A DNA stretch of 64,000 nt, from the NCBI RefSeq assembly GCF_000513895.2, contig NZ_CP165782.1:3501501-3565500 (forward strand), given 5' to 3'. The position numbers and the translations under genes were made by a program. Shown one piece after another: positions 1 to 8,135 of this stretch. The stretch is from Ensifer sp. WSM1721 (GTDB taxonomy: Bacteria > Pseudomonadota > Alphaproteobacteria > Rhizobiales > Rhizobiaceae). Under the pieces are notes generated by a model. That model saw only the letters and a program-made list of their open reading frames with translations, had not been told where the DNA came from and searched no databases. How positions within the stretch are numbered: the stretch's first letter is position 1; the number at the start of each line of letters is the position of its first letter.

Positions 1-106
1 TACAGCGCCGTGCGTCTTTTCAGAAGCACAAAGGACGCTGTAGCACTTTGCATGGCTGTATGTTTATGTCCTTAAATCGGGTACGATTTAAGGAAACATG
101 CAGTAG
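1..106 (+). repeat. RIME1-like intergenic element, copy A
   Basis: About 106 bp made of two imperfect hairpins: a first with arms CAGCG/CGCTG around a TGCGTCT-type stem, and a second running from CTGTATGTTT through ATTTAAGG to AAACATGCAG. The same sequence recurs at 27838-27943, 53173-53277, 62135-62232 and, inverted, 62751-62857. Length and two-palindrome architecture match the described rhizobial RIME1 family; the name is from memory. The copy may extend beyond the left edge. It lies just downstream of the minus-strand ABC operon. Confidence 0.75.
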
Positions 107-123
107 CCGTTGTCGATCGGGAT

Positions 124-1200
124 TCAGCCAGCGTGGCGCAGGCTCATTCCGCTTCCACCGTCGAAGAGCACGACCTTTTCCGGATTCCAGGAGAAGCGAA
201 CAGACTCCTCGATCTCAAGGTCGGTCTGAGCCGGTACTGTCGCCTGCAAGAAATGGTTGCCTGTGCGAAGCGTGACGATCTTCTCGACGCCATGGTTCTC
301 GACGTCGTGTACGCGGGCTTCGCCGGGTGCGCCGCTTTCGAGGAACAGATCCTCGGGGCGGATGCCGAAGGTGAGGGGCCGTCCGTCAACCGCAGTGCCG
401 AGCGTCGCGTCAAAAGGCAATCGGTAGCCTTCGTCCGCGATGGCCTCGCTGCCCGCAAGCTTCCCTGAGATCAGGTTCATCGGCGGCGAGCCAACGGCGC
501 GTGCGACGAAAGTGTTGACCGGATTGCGGTAGATCTCCTGCGGCGTGCCGGTTTGAACGAGCTGACCGTTGTTGAGTACGCCGATCTTGTCGCCCATCGA
601 CATGGCTTCGATCTGATCGTGGGTCACGAAAAGGAAGGTTGCCCCGAGATTCATCTGGAGGTTCTTGAGCTCCGTGCGCAGCGCCTCCCGCAGTTTGGCG
701 TCGAGGGCGGAAAGGGGCTCGTCCATCAGAAAGACGCGCGGCTTGCGCACGATAGCCCGACCGATGGAAACGCGCTGCATCTCGCCGCCGGATAGGCGGT
801 CCGTCTTCCGGTCGAGCAGATGCTCGATGCGGAGCGTCCTCGCGGCGCGGGCGACACGCTCCTTGATCTCGGCCGGTTCGACCCGCCGGATGCGAGGTTT
901 GAGTGGGAATTCGAGGTTCTCGCGCACCGTATAGCGGGGGTAGAGCGAATATTGCTGCAGCACAAGCGCCACGTCGCGCTCGGCGGCGCCCCAGTCGGCG
1001 ACGTCCTCACCATCGATGAAGATCTGTCCGCCGGTCGGCTTTTCGAGCCCCGCAATCAGCCGAAGCGTCGTCGTCTTGCCGGCGCCCGTCTCGCCGAGCA
1101 GCACGAAAAACTCTCCGTCAGCAATTTCGAAACTGAGATCCTTCAGGGCAGTATGGGCCCCGAAGGTCTTGGTGATGCCTTTGAGTTCGATATGCGCCAT
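124..1200 (-). CDS. ABC transporter ATPase (sugar/polyol type), subunit 2
   Basis: 358-residue cytoplasmic ATPase of the MalK/UgpC type that powers the importer encoded upstream. Seen: Walker A GETGAGKTT (residues 36-44), Q-loop LQQYSLYP, signature LSGGEMQR (136-143), Walker B FLMDEP (157-162), H-loop VTHD, and a C-terminal regulatory OB-fold-like region. The Walker A has E-T where P-S is usual, and the signature has Glu in place of Gln. It is the last gene of the operon; its ATG overlaps the stop of the preceding ATPase (TGATG), so translation is probably coupled. Two different ATPases in one operon suggest a heterodimeric motor, as in rhizobial glycerol-type importers. Substrate unknown. 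Confidence 0.93.
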   Translation of the reverse strand: MAHIELKGITKTFGAHTALKDLSFEIADGEFFVLLGETGAGKTTTLRLIAGLEKPTGGQIFIDGEDVADWGAAERDVALVLQQYSLYPRYTVRENLEFPLKPRIRRVEPAEIKERVARAARTLRIEHLLDRKTDRLSGGEMQRVSIGRAIVRKPRVFLMDEPLSALDAKLREALRTELKNLQMNLGATFLFVTHDQIEAMSMGDKIGVLNNGQLVQTGTPQEIYRNPVNTFVARAVGSPPMNLISGKLAGSEAIADEGYRLPFDATLGTAVDGRPLTFGIRPEDLFLESGAPGEARVHDVENHGVEKIVTLRTGNHFLQATVPAQTDLEIEESVRFSWNPEKVVLFDGGSGMSLRHAG

Positions 1201-2309
1201 CAGAGCCTGATCCCGAAAGATGTGCCGGTCGAGCTGTCGAAGAAATGCGCCTGAGCCGGATTTATCCGAGCCCAGACGGCCTCGCCGGGCCTGGGTACGA
1301 AGCCACTTTTCGTCCTTGCCCGCAGCATCTTGTCGCCAACCTGCAGGTCTATGATGTCATGCGAGCCGAGCGGTTCGATGATATGGGCCTCGACGGGCAC
1401 GAAGCCCTCACGTGCTTCCCTTGACACGAGAACCCCTTCAGGTCGCACGCCGAGCGTGAGGTTGCCGTTTTCGGCCCCAGCGGGGGTCAGCTGGGCCGCG
1501 AGACTGGACGGAAAATCGAAGGCGGTTGGAGCGCCTCGGACCAGGACGCGCGCATGCCCCATCTCCTCGGAAACCGTTACCTCAGCCATGTTCATGACCG
1601 GACTCCCAACGAATTGCGCGACAAACATGTTGGCAGGACGAGCGTAGACCTCATGGGGGGTGCCGACTTGCTGCAGCACTCCTTCGTGCATGACGACGAT
1701 ACGATCGGCGAGGGACATGGCTTCGACCTGGTCATGGGTTACGTAGATCGTGGTCGAGCCCTGTTTGATGTGGAGCCGCTTGATTTCGGCGCGCATCTCT
1801 TCCCGGAGCTTCGCGTCAAGCGCGCCGATCGGCTCATCCATGAGCATCGCCTTGGGACGCCGGACGAGTGCCCGGCCGATCGCTACGCGCTGCATGTCGC
1901 CGCCTGAAAGAGCCGACGGCCTTTTTGCGAGCAGGTGGGTGATCTGCAGCGTTTTTGCAACCGCCTGAACCTCGCGCTCGATATCCGCACGGTTGCCGCG
2001 CGTGGCGCGAAGCGGGAAGGCGATGTTCTCGAAGACTGTCATGTGCGGGTAGAGTGAGAAGGACTGGAACACAAAGGCGATGTCTCGGTGCGATGCCTTG
2101 ATGTGCTGCACCGGTTGACCGTCGATGAGAATGTCGCCTTCGTCGATCGTTTCGAGCCCGGCGATCGCGCGCAGCGTCGTCGTCTTGCCGCAGCCGGACT
2201 GGCCAAGCAGAACAATGAACTCGTTGTCGGCGATGGCGAGATTGAGGTTCTTGATGACCTGAACGGCACCAAAGTGCTTCTCAATGCCGCGTAGTTCAAT
2301 CTGCGTCAT
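1200..2309 (-). CDS. ABC transporter ATPase (sugar/polyol type), subunit 1
   Basis: 369-residue ATPase, clearly homologous to but different from the downstream ATPase. Seen: Walker A GQSGCGKTT (36-44), Q-loop FVFQSFSLYP, signature LSGGDMQR (134-141), Walker B MLMDEP, H-loop VTHDQ, then the MalK-type C-terminal domain. Like its partner it has an acidic residue where the signature normally has Gln. The start ATG overlaps the stop of the small membrane gene (ATGA, 2306-2309), and its own stop overlaps the next ATG, so the genes are tightly coupled. Probably forms a heterodimer with the downstream ATPase under the two permeases. Confidence 0.93.
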   Translation of the reverse strand: MTQIELRGIEKHFGAVQVIKNLNLAIADNEFIVLLGQSGCGKTTTLRAIAGLETIDEGDILIDGQPVQHIKASHRDIAFVFQSFSLYPHMTVFENIAFPLRATRGNRADIEREVQAVAKTLQITHLLAKRPSALSGGDMQRVAIGRALVRRPKAMLMDEPIGALDAKLREEMRAEIKRLHIKQGSTTIYVTHDQVEAMSLADRIVVMHEGVLQQVGTPHEVYARPANMFVAQFVGSPVMNMAEVTVSEEMGHARVLVRGAPTAFDFPSSLAAQLTPAGAENGNLTLGVRPEGVLVSREAREGFVPVEAHIIEPLGSHDIIDLQVGDKMLRARTKSGFVPRPGEAVWARINPAQAHFFDSSTGTSFGIRL

Positions 2310-2509
2310 GGATTCCTGCTCTCGTCAGTTTTCTGTTCCGGCGGGACCTTCGACGTGATCATGAAGGCAATCAGCCCGACCAACGTCATCGTCAGTCCGT
2401 AGCGGTGAAGGAACAGGTTCCATGGCTGGCACAGCGCAATGATGCCCAATATCATCAGAAGCTGTGAGCCTGGCTCGAGATACTTCTGGTTTATGGCACG
2501 AAACGTCAT
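2306..2509 (-). CDS. Small membrane protein of the ABC operon
   Basis: 67 residues starting MTFRAINQKY, with two hydrophobic stretches (about 17-32 and 38-52) and a short polar C-terminus; probably a two-helix inner-membrane protein. It lies between the second permease and the first ATPase and overlaps both by 4 nt (ATGA at 2506-2509 and 2306-2309), which strongly supports a real translated gene. Small membrane proteins in this operon position are known from glycerol-type ABC importers of rhizobia (DUF2160-like); membership of that family is an inference. Role unknown, perhaps assembly or regulation of the transporter. Confidence 0.8.
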   Translation of the reverse strand: MTFRAINQKYLEPGSQLLMILGIIALCQPWNLFLHRYGLTMTLVGLIAFMITSKVPPEQKTDESRNP

Positions 2510-3465
2510 TTGCGGATCGCTCCGAAACTCATGCCGCGCAGGAGATGGTTCCTGAGCAGGAAGGTGAAGATGGCGACCGGTAGCAGGAACAGGAACGTAC
2601 CTGCGGCAATAACGGTCCAATCCGGAAGGCCAGAGCCGACCTGGCTCGGGATGAAGGGCGGTGCCGTTTGCGCGCGCCGGTTCGTCATGATCAGCGCGAA
2701 AGCATACTCGTTCCACGCTGTGATGAAGCAAAAGACGGCGGTCGCGGCGATCCCCGTGGCGGCCTCTGGCAGCACGATCTTGAAGAAGGCTTCCAGGCGC
2801 GTGTAGCCGTCGACGAGTGCCGCTTCCTCATATTCTTTCGGAATCTCGTCGATGAAGCCCTTCATCAGCCAGACCGAGAAGGAGAGATTGAAGGCGGTGT
2901 AGAGGATGATAAGACCCCAGTGGGTGTCGTTCAGCCCGACCGCCCGGTACATTAGGAACATGGGGATTGCTACGACCACGGGCGGGAGCATGCGTGTCGA
3001 TAAAATGAAGAACAACAGGTCCGCTTCGCCCTTCATTTTGAAGCGCGAGAAACCGTAGGCCGTGAAGGTACCCATGCTGACGGCAAGCACCGTAGAGGTG
3101 ATCGCGACGATCAGCGAATTCATGAAGCGGTTGGGATAGCCGGATAACTGCACGTCGCCGCGTCCCGAGCGCACGACCTTTTCACCCCCGTCGAAGACCA
3201 GCCGTTCCCACCAGGGAGCGGCAGCATAGTCTTCCGGCTCCGGTGCTGCGCGCAACTGAGAGCGCTTGGTAAAGAGCTTCACGAAGGGCGAGATCTCCGG
3301 CTCGAAGATGACCGTCGGTGGGATGGTCGTCGCGAGGTTGCGCGGTTTGAAGGCCGTAGACGTGATCCAGTAGATCGGTGCGAGGAAGAGCAGCGTGATG
3401 ACGAGCACGGCGGCGATCGCCACCCGGTTCAGTGCGCGCTCGGAGCGAGTCTGGACGGCCGCCAT
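2506..3465 (-). CDS. ABC transporter permease (MalG type)
   Basis: 319-residue inner-membrane permease. Seen: an N-terminal membrane helix (about 13-35), a long periplasmic-side insert rich in charged residues (about 45-105), then the transmembrane core with the EAA loop motif EEAALVDGYT followed by FKIVLPEA, which docks on the ATPase. Ends with the polar RGMSFGAIRK tail. The insert between the first and second helices is longer than in typical MalG proteins. It starts one base after the stop of the other permease (TGAGATG), in the order binding protein, permease, permease, small protein, ATPase, ATPase. Confidence 0.93.
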   Translation of the reverse strand: MAAVQTRSERALNRVAIAAVLVITLLFLAPIYWITSTAFKPRNLATTIPPTVIFEPEISPFVKLFTKRSQLRAAPEPEDYAAAPWWERLVFDGGEKVVRSGRGDVQLSGYPNRFMNSLIVAITSTVLAVSMGTFTAYGFSRFKMKGEADLLFFILSTRMLPPVVVAIPMFLMYRAVGLNDTHWGLIILYTAFNLSFSVWLMKGFIDEIPKEYEEAALVDGYTRLEAFFKIVLPEAATGIAATAVFCFITAWNEYAFALIMTNRRAQTAPPFIPSQVGSGLPDWTVIAAGTFLFLLPVAIFTFLLRNHLLRGMSFGAIRK

Positions 3466-3466
3466 C

Positions 3467-4372
3467 TCAGCGCTCCTTCACCCTGTTGAGATATTTGACG
3501 TAGATGTTGGTGATCGCGAGCACCATGATCAGCACTATGTAGGCGAGCGCGCAGGACCGGCCGGTCTGCCATTCCTGAAACGCCATCTTGTAGAGGCGGA
3601 TCGAGATCACTTCCGTGGTCGGCTGGCTCGTCAGGATGTAGGCGAGGTCGAAAGTCTTGAACGCCTCCATGGTGCGGAAGATGATCGCGATCATGAGTAT
3701 CGGTGCCACGAGTGGCAGGGTGATGCGGAAGAAGGTGTAGAACGGCCCCGCCCGGTCGATTGCCGCCGCCTCGTAAAGGTGCCTCGGTACGGCCGAGAGG
3801 CCTGCGAGCGAGAGCAGCATCACGAAGGGCGACCACATCCAGATGTCGGTGATGGCGACAGCGTAGAGTGCCATGTCGGGATTCGCGAGCCACTCGAAAG
3901 AGCCGAGGCCGAGAGCGTAGTTGATGATGCCGAAGGATGGATCGTAGAGCAGCTTCCAGAAGAGCCCGACCACCGCCATCGACAGCATCATCGGCAGCAG
4001 AAGCAGCGTCGTGATCAGACCCTTGAACGGAATCTCACGGTTGAGCAGCATCGCCGTGCCGAAACCGACGACGACCTGACCGGTAACCGAGACGATCACG
4101 TATTTCGCCGTAATGGCGAAGTTCGCCCAGATGAAGGGGTCGTTCAGCAGTTCCCGGTAGTTCTGCAGGCCGACGAAGGTGGCCGGCGCGTTCGTCGAAG
4201 CACGAAAGTCGGTGAACGAATAGCCGAGCGAGTAGATCAACGGGAAGATGTTGAAGACGATCAGGAACAGGATCGTCGGAACAATGAAAAGATTGCGAAT
4301 TTTGATGTCGCTCAAGCCCCGCGAAGCAGCGCGTGACTTCGAATCCAGCGATGTCATAACCACGGTGGCCAA
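3467..4372 (-). CDS. ABC transporter permease (MalF/UgpA type)
   Basis: About 301 residues, inner-membrane permease with six predicted helices; EAA-loop motif YEAAAIDRAGP followed by FFRITLPL. I chose a TTG start at 4372 because AGGAGGAG lies four bases upstream; the frame is also open to ATG codons at 4357 (no ribosome-binding site) and 4429 (CAGGA only one base away). The conserved family region begins around SDIKIRNLFIVP, so all three give a complete domain. A GC-rich stem-loop (4485-4510) separates it from the binding-protein gene, a common way of giving more binding protein than permease. Confidence 0.85.
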   Translation of the reverse strand: MATVVMTSLDSKSRAASRGLSDIKIRNLFIVPTILFLIVFNIFPLIYSLGYSFTDFRASTNAPATFVGLQNYRELLNDPFIWANFAITAKYVIVSVTGQVVVGFGTAMLLNREIPFKGLITTLLLLPMMLSMAVVGLFWKLLYDPSFGIINYALGLGSFEWLANPDMALYAVAITDIWMWSPFVMLLSLAGLSAVPRHLYEAAAIDRAGPFYTFFRITLPLVAPILMIAIIFRTMEAFKTFDLAYILTSQPTTEVISIRLYKMAFQEWQTGRSCALAYIVLIMVLAITNIYVKYLNRVKER

Positions 4373-4484
4373 TGTGCTCCTCCTCCGAGAGCCCAACGCC
4401 GGGCGCACTTGCGCCATCCTGTTGCGCATTTCCTGAGCGCGACGCCGGATCCGGCGCGAGCCCCGTTCGTGGCAAGTTGAAGAA

Positions 4485-4510
4485 GCGGGAGGGAGCCGGC
4501 CCCCTCCCGC
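4485..4510 (-). terminator. Intercistronic stem-loop between binding protein and permease
   Basis: GCGGGAGG paired with CCTCCCGC around a short GC-rich loop, directly downstream of the binding-protein stop codon. It has no strong U-run, so it is more likely an mRNA-stabilising or partially terminating hairpin than a full terminator. Confidence 0.6.
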
Positions 4511-4523
4511 GATGTCTTACCCG

Positions 4524-5831
4524 TTAGTGGCGGCCGTACTTCTTGAAGGTCGCGTTCCAGTCCTTGGCGAGAGCGTCGAGCGCCTCCTTTGCCGTACCCT
4601 GGCCCGCCGTCACATAAGGATAAATGCGTTGATTCATCTGAATCAGCAGCTCGGCATATTCGGGCGTTGCCCAGAAGTCCTTCACCTTGAACATGGTCTC
4701 ATAGAAGGCCTTGTTGTAGGGCGTCGCGTTTTGGAACTCTTCCGACTCCAGCACCTTGGCGCTTGCCGTGTAACCGCCGAGTTCGGCCCAGCGCTTCTGC
4801 GTCTCGTCCTTGATGAACCACTCGAGGAATTTCATCGCCTCTTCCTTGTTTTCCGAATAGGAGACGATGGAAATACCCTGGCCGCCGAGCGCGGCATACT
4901 GGTGGCCCTCCGGGCCGGCCGGGTTGGCGAAGAAGCCGGTGACCTTCGCGTTCGGGTTCGATGCTTCATTGACCAGCGCCGGGAAGAAGGCGAAGTAGTT
5001 CATGCTCATCGCTGCCAGGTTTTCGGTGATCGCCTGGTTATTCTCGACGAAGAAGGATTTGGCCCAGCCAGGAGGGGTGAAACCGTAAAGCTCGCGGTAG
5101 GTTTCCAGAGCCTTGACGTTCTTCTCCGAGTTAATGATCCCGTCGACCTTGTAGGTGCTGTAGTCGCCGAGTTCTCCGCCGAAAGAGAAGATGGCGTTCT
5201 CTACACCCATTACGAGACCATCATAGGAGTTGTCGGTGTAGATCGCGATGCCGTAGCGCTTCTGGTCCGGACGATGGAAGAACTCGGCGATGTCGCGCAA
5301 CTGCTTCCAATCCTTCGGCGGGGCGAGGTCATAGCCATACTTCGCCTTGAAGGCTTCCATCTCCTTCGGGTCCTCGAACCAATCCTTGCGGTAGGACCAG
5401 CCGACCGCGTCGCCCTCGGCCGGGATCGACCAGTACTTGCCGGAGTTCGCAGGATACTCCGAGTAGTACTTCACCGTGGCAGGAGCCATCACCTCGTTTA
5501 GCTTGTGCTTGTTGAAGAACTCGGTGAGGTCGACGTAGTGGCCGGCCTCCGATGCGGCGCCGATCCACTGTGAGTCGCCGACGACCATGTCATAGGCCGA
5601 GCCCTTGGCGTTGAATTCGGTGAAGGCCTTCGTCTGGAAATCCGCCCAAGGGGTCGTTTCGACCGTGATCTTCACGCCGGTCTCGGCCTCGTATTCGTTT
5701 ACAAGCTCCTGGAGATAATTGGCCGGGTCCCATTCGGCCCAGAAAATCGTCAGTTCTTGCGATTGTGCGGATGTTCCGCAGGCAAACATAAAACTGATAC
5801 CGGCCATCAGGCCGGCCACTGTCTTGCGCAT
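4524..5831 (-). CDS. ABC transporter periplasmic binding protein (family 1 extracellular solute binding)
   Basis: 435 residues. N-terminal Sec signal peptide (MRKTVAGLMAGISFMFACGTSAQS region, cleavage near residue 27), then a bacterial extracellular solute-binding protein family 1 fold (sugar/polyol/glycerol-phosphate type) with the Asp/Trp-rich regions typical of such proteins. Start at 5831 is chosen because GGGGAGG precedes it by six bases; an in-frame ATG 24 bases upstream lacks a site. First gene of the ABC operon; its ligand cannot be told from sequence. Neighbouring catabolic genes argue for a small carbon source. Confidence 0.93.
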   Translation of the reverse strand: MRKTVAGLMAGISFMFACGTSAQSQELTIFWAEWDPANYLQELVNEYEAETGVKITVETTPWADFQTKAFTEFNAKGSAYDMVVGDSQWIGAASEAGHYVDLTEFFNKHKLNEVMAPATVKYYSEYPANSGKYWSIPAEGDAVGWSYRKDWFEDPKEMEAFKAKYGYDLAPPKDWKQLRDIAEFFHRPDQKRYGIAIYTDNSYDGLVMGVENAIFSFGGELGDYSTYKVDGIINSEKNVKALETYRELYGFTPPGWAKSFFVENNQAITENLAAMSMNYFAFFPALVNEASNPNAKVTGFFANPAGPEGHQYAALGGQGISIVSYSENKEEAMKFLEWFIKDETQKRWAELGGYTASAKVLESEEFQNATPYNKAFYETMFKVKDFWATPEYAELLIQMNQRIYPYVTAGQGTAKEALDALAKDWNATFKKYGRH

Positions 5832-6189
5832 AATATTTCCTCCCCTTTTGTACACGCCACCCGCCTTACCGCGGCGGTCCGTCTGTCAAATCCTCCTGAT
5901 TGGCGCTTCCGCGGGCGGGTCCTCCTCGACCCCTCGTGCCTCGTGTCAGATCTCAAGTCTAACGGGCCGCAGTACCAATCTGGTATTACCAAAGCTCGCG
6001 AGCGTCAAGGTCCCTGCCTCGTTGTCTTTTGCTATAGATCACCGCTTGCAAGGCCGCGATCATACGGTACTTAGCTTGGCATGCTTACCGGCAGTTCAAT
6101 TACGGAAGAGCTGTCCACGAGCCGCCATACATGCGTATCAACAAAATTGGTCAAACCAGTTTTCCGGGTTGGGCCGAGAGTGCCCGATG
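5832..6189 (-). other. Intergenic region carrying the ABC operon promoter
   Basis: 358 bases between the binding-protein gene and the end of the TetR gene, both on the minus strand. It holds a FadR-type palindrome at 5981-5991 and a TTGACA hexamer near 5888 (minus strand). I see no convincing short gene in it. Confidence 0.5.
5981..5991. promoter_or_regulatory. FadR-type GntR operator candidate
   Basis: TGGTATTACCA is a perfect palindrome of the form TGGT-N3-ACCA, the half-site pattern recognised by FCD-domain (FadR subfamily) GntR proteins. It lies about 150 bases upstream of the binding-protein start. The FCD-type GntR at 11330-12022 is the obvious candidate ligand-responsive regulator, but that link is an inference. 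Confidence 0.5.
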
Positions 6190-6822
6190 TCATCCCGTGG
6201 TTTGCGCCTCCCGAATCGCCGCCTCGACCAAGGCCGCCGCCGCCCATTCTGCAACGGATTGCGCGCGTTCGGCCGAGAGGCCCCAAATATCCTTGAGTAC
6301 GACCAGCACCTCCACACCGAAAACCAGCGAGAGCGCCTGAGCGAGCTGCTCGCGGGCCTCAGCGGACACCCTGCCCTCAAGTGGCACGGTGACCTGTCGC
6401 AGGAGTTCGACGCGGTGGCCGCGCGTGAGCTGTGGTTCGTTACCAAGCGTGCCGGCCTGGCGCTGCGCCCACTGGTCGAGCGAGAGCTTCAGCGCCGCCT
6501 TGAAGGTCGCCTCGAATTCGTTGATGCGCGGCATGGCGGTCGCCAGCAGATCGGCAACGCGGGTGAGCGCATCGGGCGCTTCGGAGCGCCAGTCGAGGAT
6601 CGGGCCGAGCGCCTCGTCCACCACCGCATGAACCAGCGCCGCCTGGCTCGGAAAGTAACGATAGGCCGTGGCGCGCGAAACTTCGGCGGCTTCCGCGACC
6701 TCACTCACCGAGGGCGTGATACCCGACTGCATCAGCCGTGTGGCGGTCTCCAGCATGAGTTTGCGTGTGCGGGCTCGCGGACCGCGCTCGGCGGATTCGT
6801 TCTGTTGACGTGAGACATCCAT
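6190..6822 (-). CDS. TetR/AcrR family transcriptional regulator
   Basis: 210 residues from MDVSRQQNES. N-terminal helix-turn-helix: SVSEVAEAAEVSRATAYRYF (about residues 39-58), the usual TetR recognition region; the C-terminal two thirds is the variable ligand-binding helical domain. Transcribed divergently from the Tm-1-like operon; the space between holds an inverted repeat (6826-6849) only four bases before its own start codon, so autorepression and control of the divergent operon are likely. The frame stays open upstream to 7095 inside the divergent gene, but that extension has no plausible start. Effector unknown. Confidence 0.9.
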   Translation of the reverse strand: MDVSRQQNESAERGPRARTRKLMLETATRLMQSGITPSVSEVAEAAEVSRATAYRYFPSQAALVHAVVDEALGPILDWRSEAPDALTRVADLLATAMPRINEFEATFKAALKLSLDQWAQRQAGTLGNEPQLTRGHRVELLRQVTVPLEGRVSAEAREQLAQALSLVFGVEVLVVLKDIWGLSAERAQSVAEWAAAALVEAAIREAQTTG

Positions 6823-6825
6823 ATC

Positions 6826-6849
6826 TTTATGATACGTACATCTCATAAA
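6826..6849. promoter_or_regulatory. Inverted repeat, probable TetR operator
   Basis: TTTATGA, ten bases, TCATAAA: perfect 7-bp arms in the divergent TetR / Tm-1-like promoter region. Size and position fit a TetR dimer site that would block both promoters. Confidence 0.6.
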
Positions 6850-6927
6850 TTTGCAAGAGCCGGCAAATCGGCCGGCATGAGGCGGCTTTTCAAGGCAGAG
6901 GAGGGCCAGAGCCGCCACGGAGGAGAG

Positions 6928-8124
6928 ATGAAGCACATCTACGTCGTCGGCACGGCCGACACGAAGGGGGAGGAACTCGCTTATCTTGCTTCCCGCATCG
7001 AGGCGGCGGGCGGCCGGCCCGTCCTGGTCGATGTCGGCACGCATCGTCCCACGATTACGGTCGACATCTCCGCCGAGACAGTGGCTGCCGCGCATCCGGA
7101 CGGTGCCGCGGCGGTGCTTTCCGGCGACGACCGGGGAACAGCGGTCGCCGCGATGGGCGAAGCCTTCTCGCGGTTCCTTCCCGAACGCGAAGACGTCGCC
7201 GGCGTGGTGGGCATCGGTGGTGGCGGCGGGACGGCGATCATCACCGCCGGCATGCGCAGGTTGCCGCTCGGGCTACCGAAGGTCATGGTCTCGACGCTCG
7301 CGTCCGGCGACGTGGCACCTTATGTCGACGTCTCCGACATCATCATGATGCCGTCGGTTACCGATATGGCTGGGCTCAACCGTGTGAGCCGCGTGATCCT
7401 GCAAAACGCGGCCGAAGCGATTACCGCCATGGCTCACCGGCCGGCGAAGGAAATGGCCTCGAAGCCCGCTCTCGGCCTTACCATGTTCGGCGTGACGACG
7501 CCCTGTGTGACTGCCATCGTCGAACGACTGAGGGCCGACCATGACTGTATGGTCTTTCACGCAACAGGCACCGGCGGACGCACGATGGAGAAGCTTGCGG
7601 ACAGCGGGCTTCTTTCGGGCGTGCTCGACATCACGACGACCGAGGTCTGCGATCTTCTCTTCGGCGGAGTGCTGCAGGCGACGGAGGATCGTTTCGGCGC
7701 AATTGCGCGCACCGAATTGCCCTATGTCGGCTCCGTCGGGGCCTTGGATATGGTGAATTTCTGGGCGCCCGAGACGGTGCCGGAGCGTTATGCCGGCCGG
7801 CTCTTCTACCGCCACAACCCGAACGTCACGCTCATGCGCACGTCGGCGGAGGAGTGCGCCGCGATCGGAAGGTGGATTGGCGCAAAGCTGAACCTCTGCA
7901 AAGGTCCGCTCCGGTTTCTGATCCCGGAGAGAGGCGTGTCCGCGCTCGATATCGAGGGCGGCGCCTTCTTCGATCCTGCGGCGGATGCGGCGCTCTTCGA
8001 GGCACTGGAAGCCACCGTCGAAACAACCGACGCGCGCCGCATCGAACGGCTTCCGCTCCACATCAACGATCCGCAGTTCGCCGAGGCCGCAGTCGCCGCC
8101 TACCGAGACATCGCCAACCCCTGA
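6928..8124 (+). CDS. Tm-1-like ATP-binding domain protein (UPF0261)
   Basis: 398 residues, cytoplasmic. Starts [17 protein letters not shown] after AGGAGAG; glycine-rich segment [10 protein letters not shown] (about residues 93-102) and conserved stretches [15 protein letters not shown] and FHATGTGG are the hallmark of UPF0261, the N-terminal half of the tomato Tm-1 virus-resistance protein. Biochemical role in bacteria is unknown; ATP binding is known for the plant domain. First gene of a four-gene operon (next start 12 bases after its stop). The gene immediately downstream corresponds to the C-terminal half of plant Tm-1, so the two products probably form a complex. Confidence 0.9.
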   Translation: MKHIYVVGTADTKGEELAYLASRIEAAGGRPVLVDVGTHRPTITVDISAETVAAAHPDGAAAVLSGDDRGTAVAAMGEAFSRFLPEREDVAGVVGIGGGGGTAIITAGMRRLPLGLPKVMVSTLASGDVAPYVDVSDIIMMPSVTDMAGLNRVSRVILQNAAEAITAMAHRPAKEMASKPALGLTMFGVTTPCVTAIVERLRADHDCMVFHATGTGGRTMEKLADSGLLSGVLDITTTEVCDLLFGGVLQATEDRFGAIARTELPYVGSVGALDMVNFWAPETVPERYAGRLFYRHNPNVTLMRTSAEECAAIGRWIGAKLNLCKGPLRFLIPERGVSALDIEGGAFFDPAADAALFEALEATVETTDARRIERLPLHINDPQFAEAAVAAYRDIANP

Positions 8125-8135
8125 AAGAGACGCCG

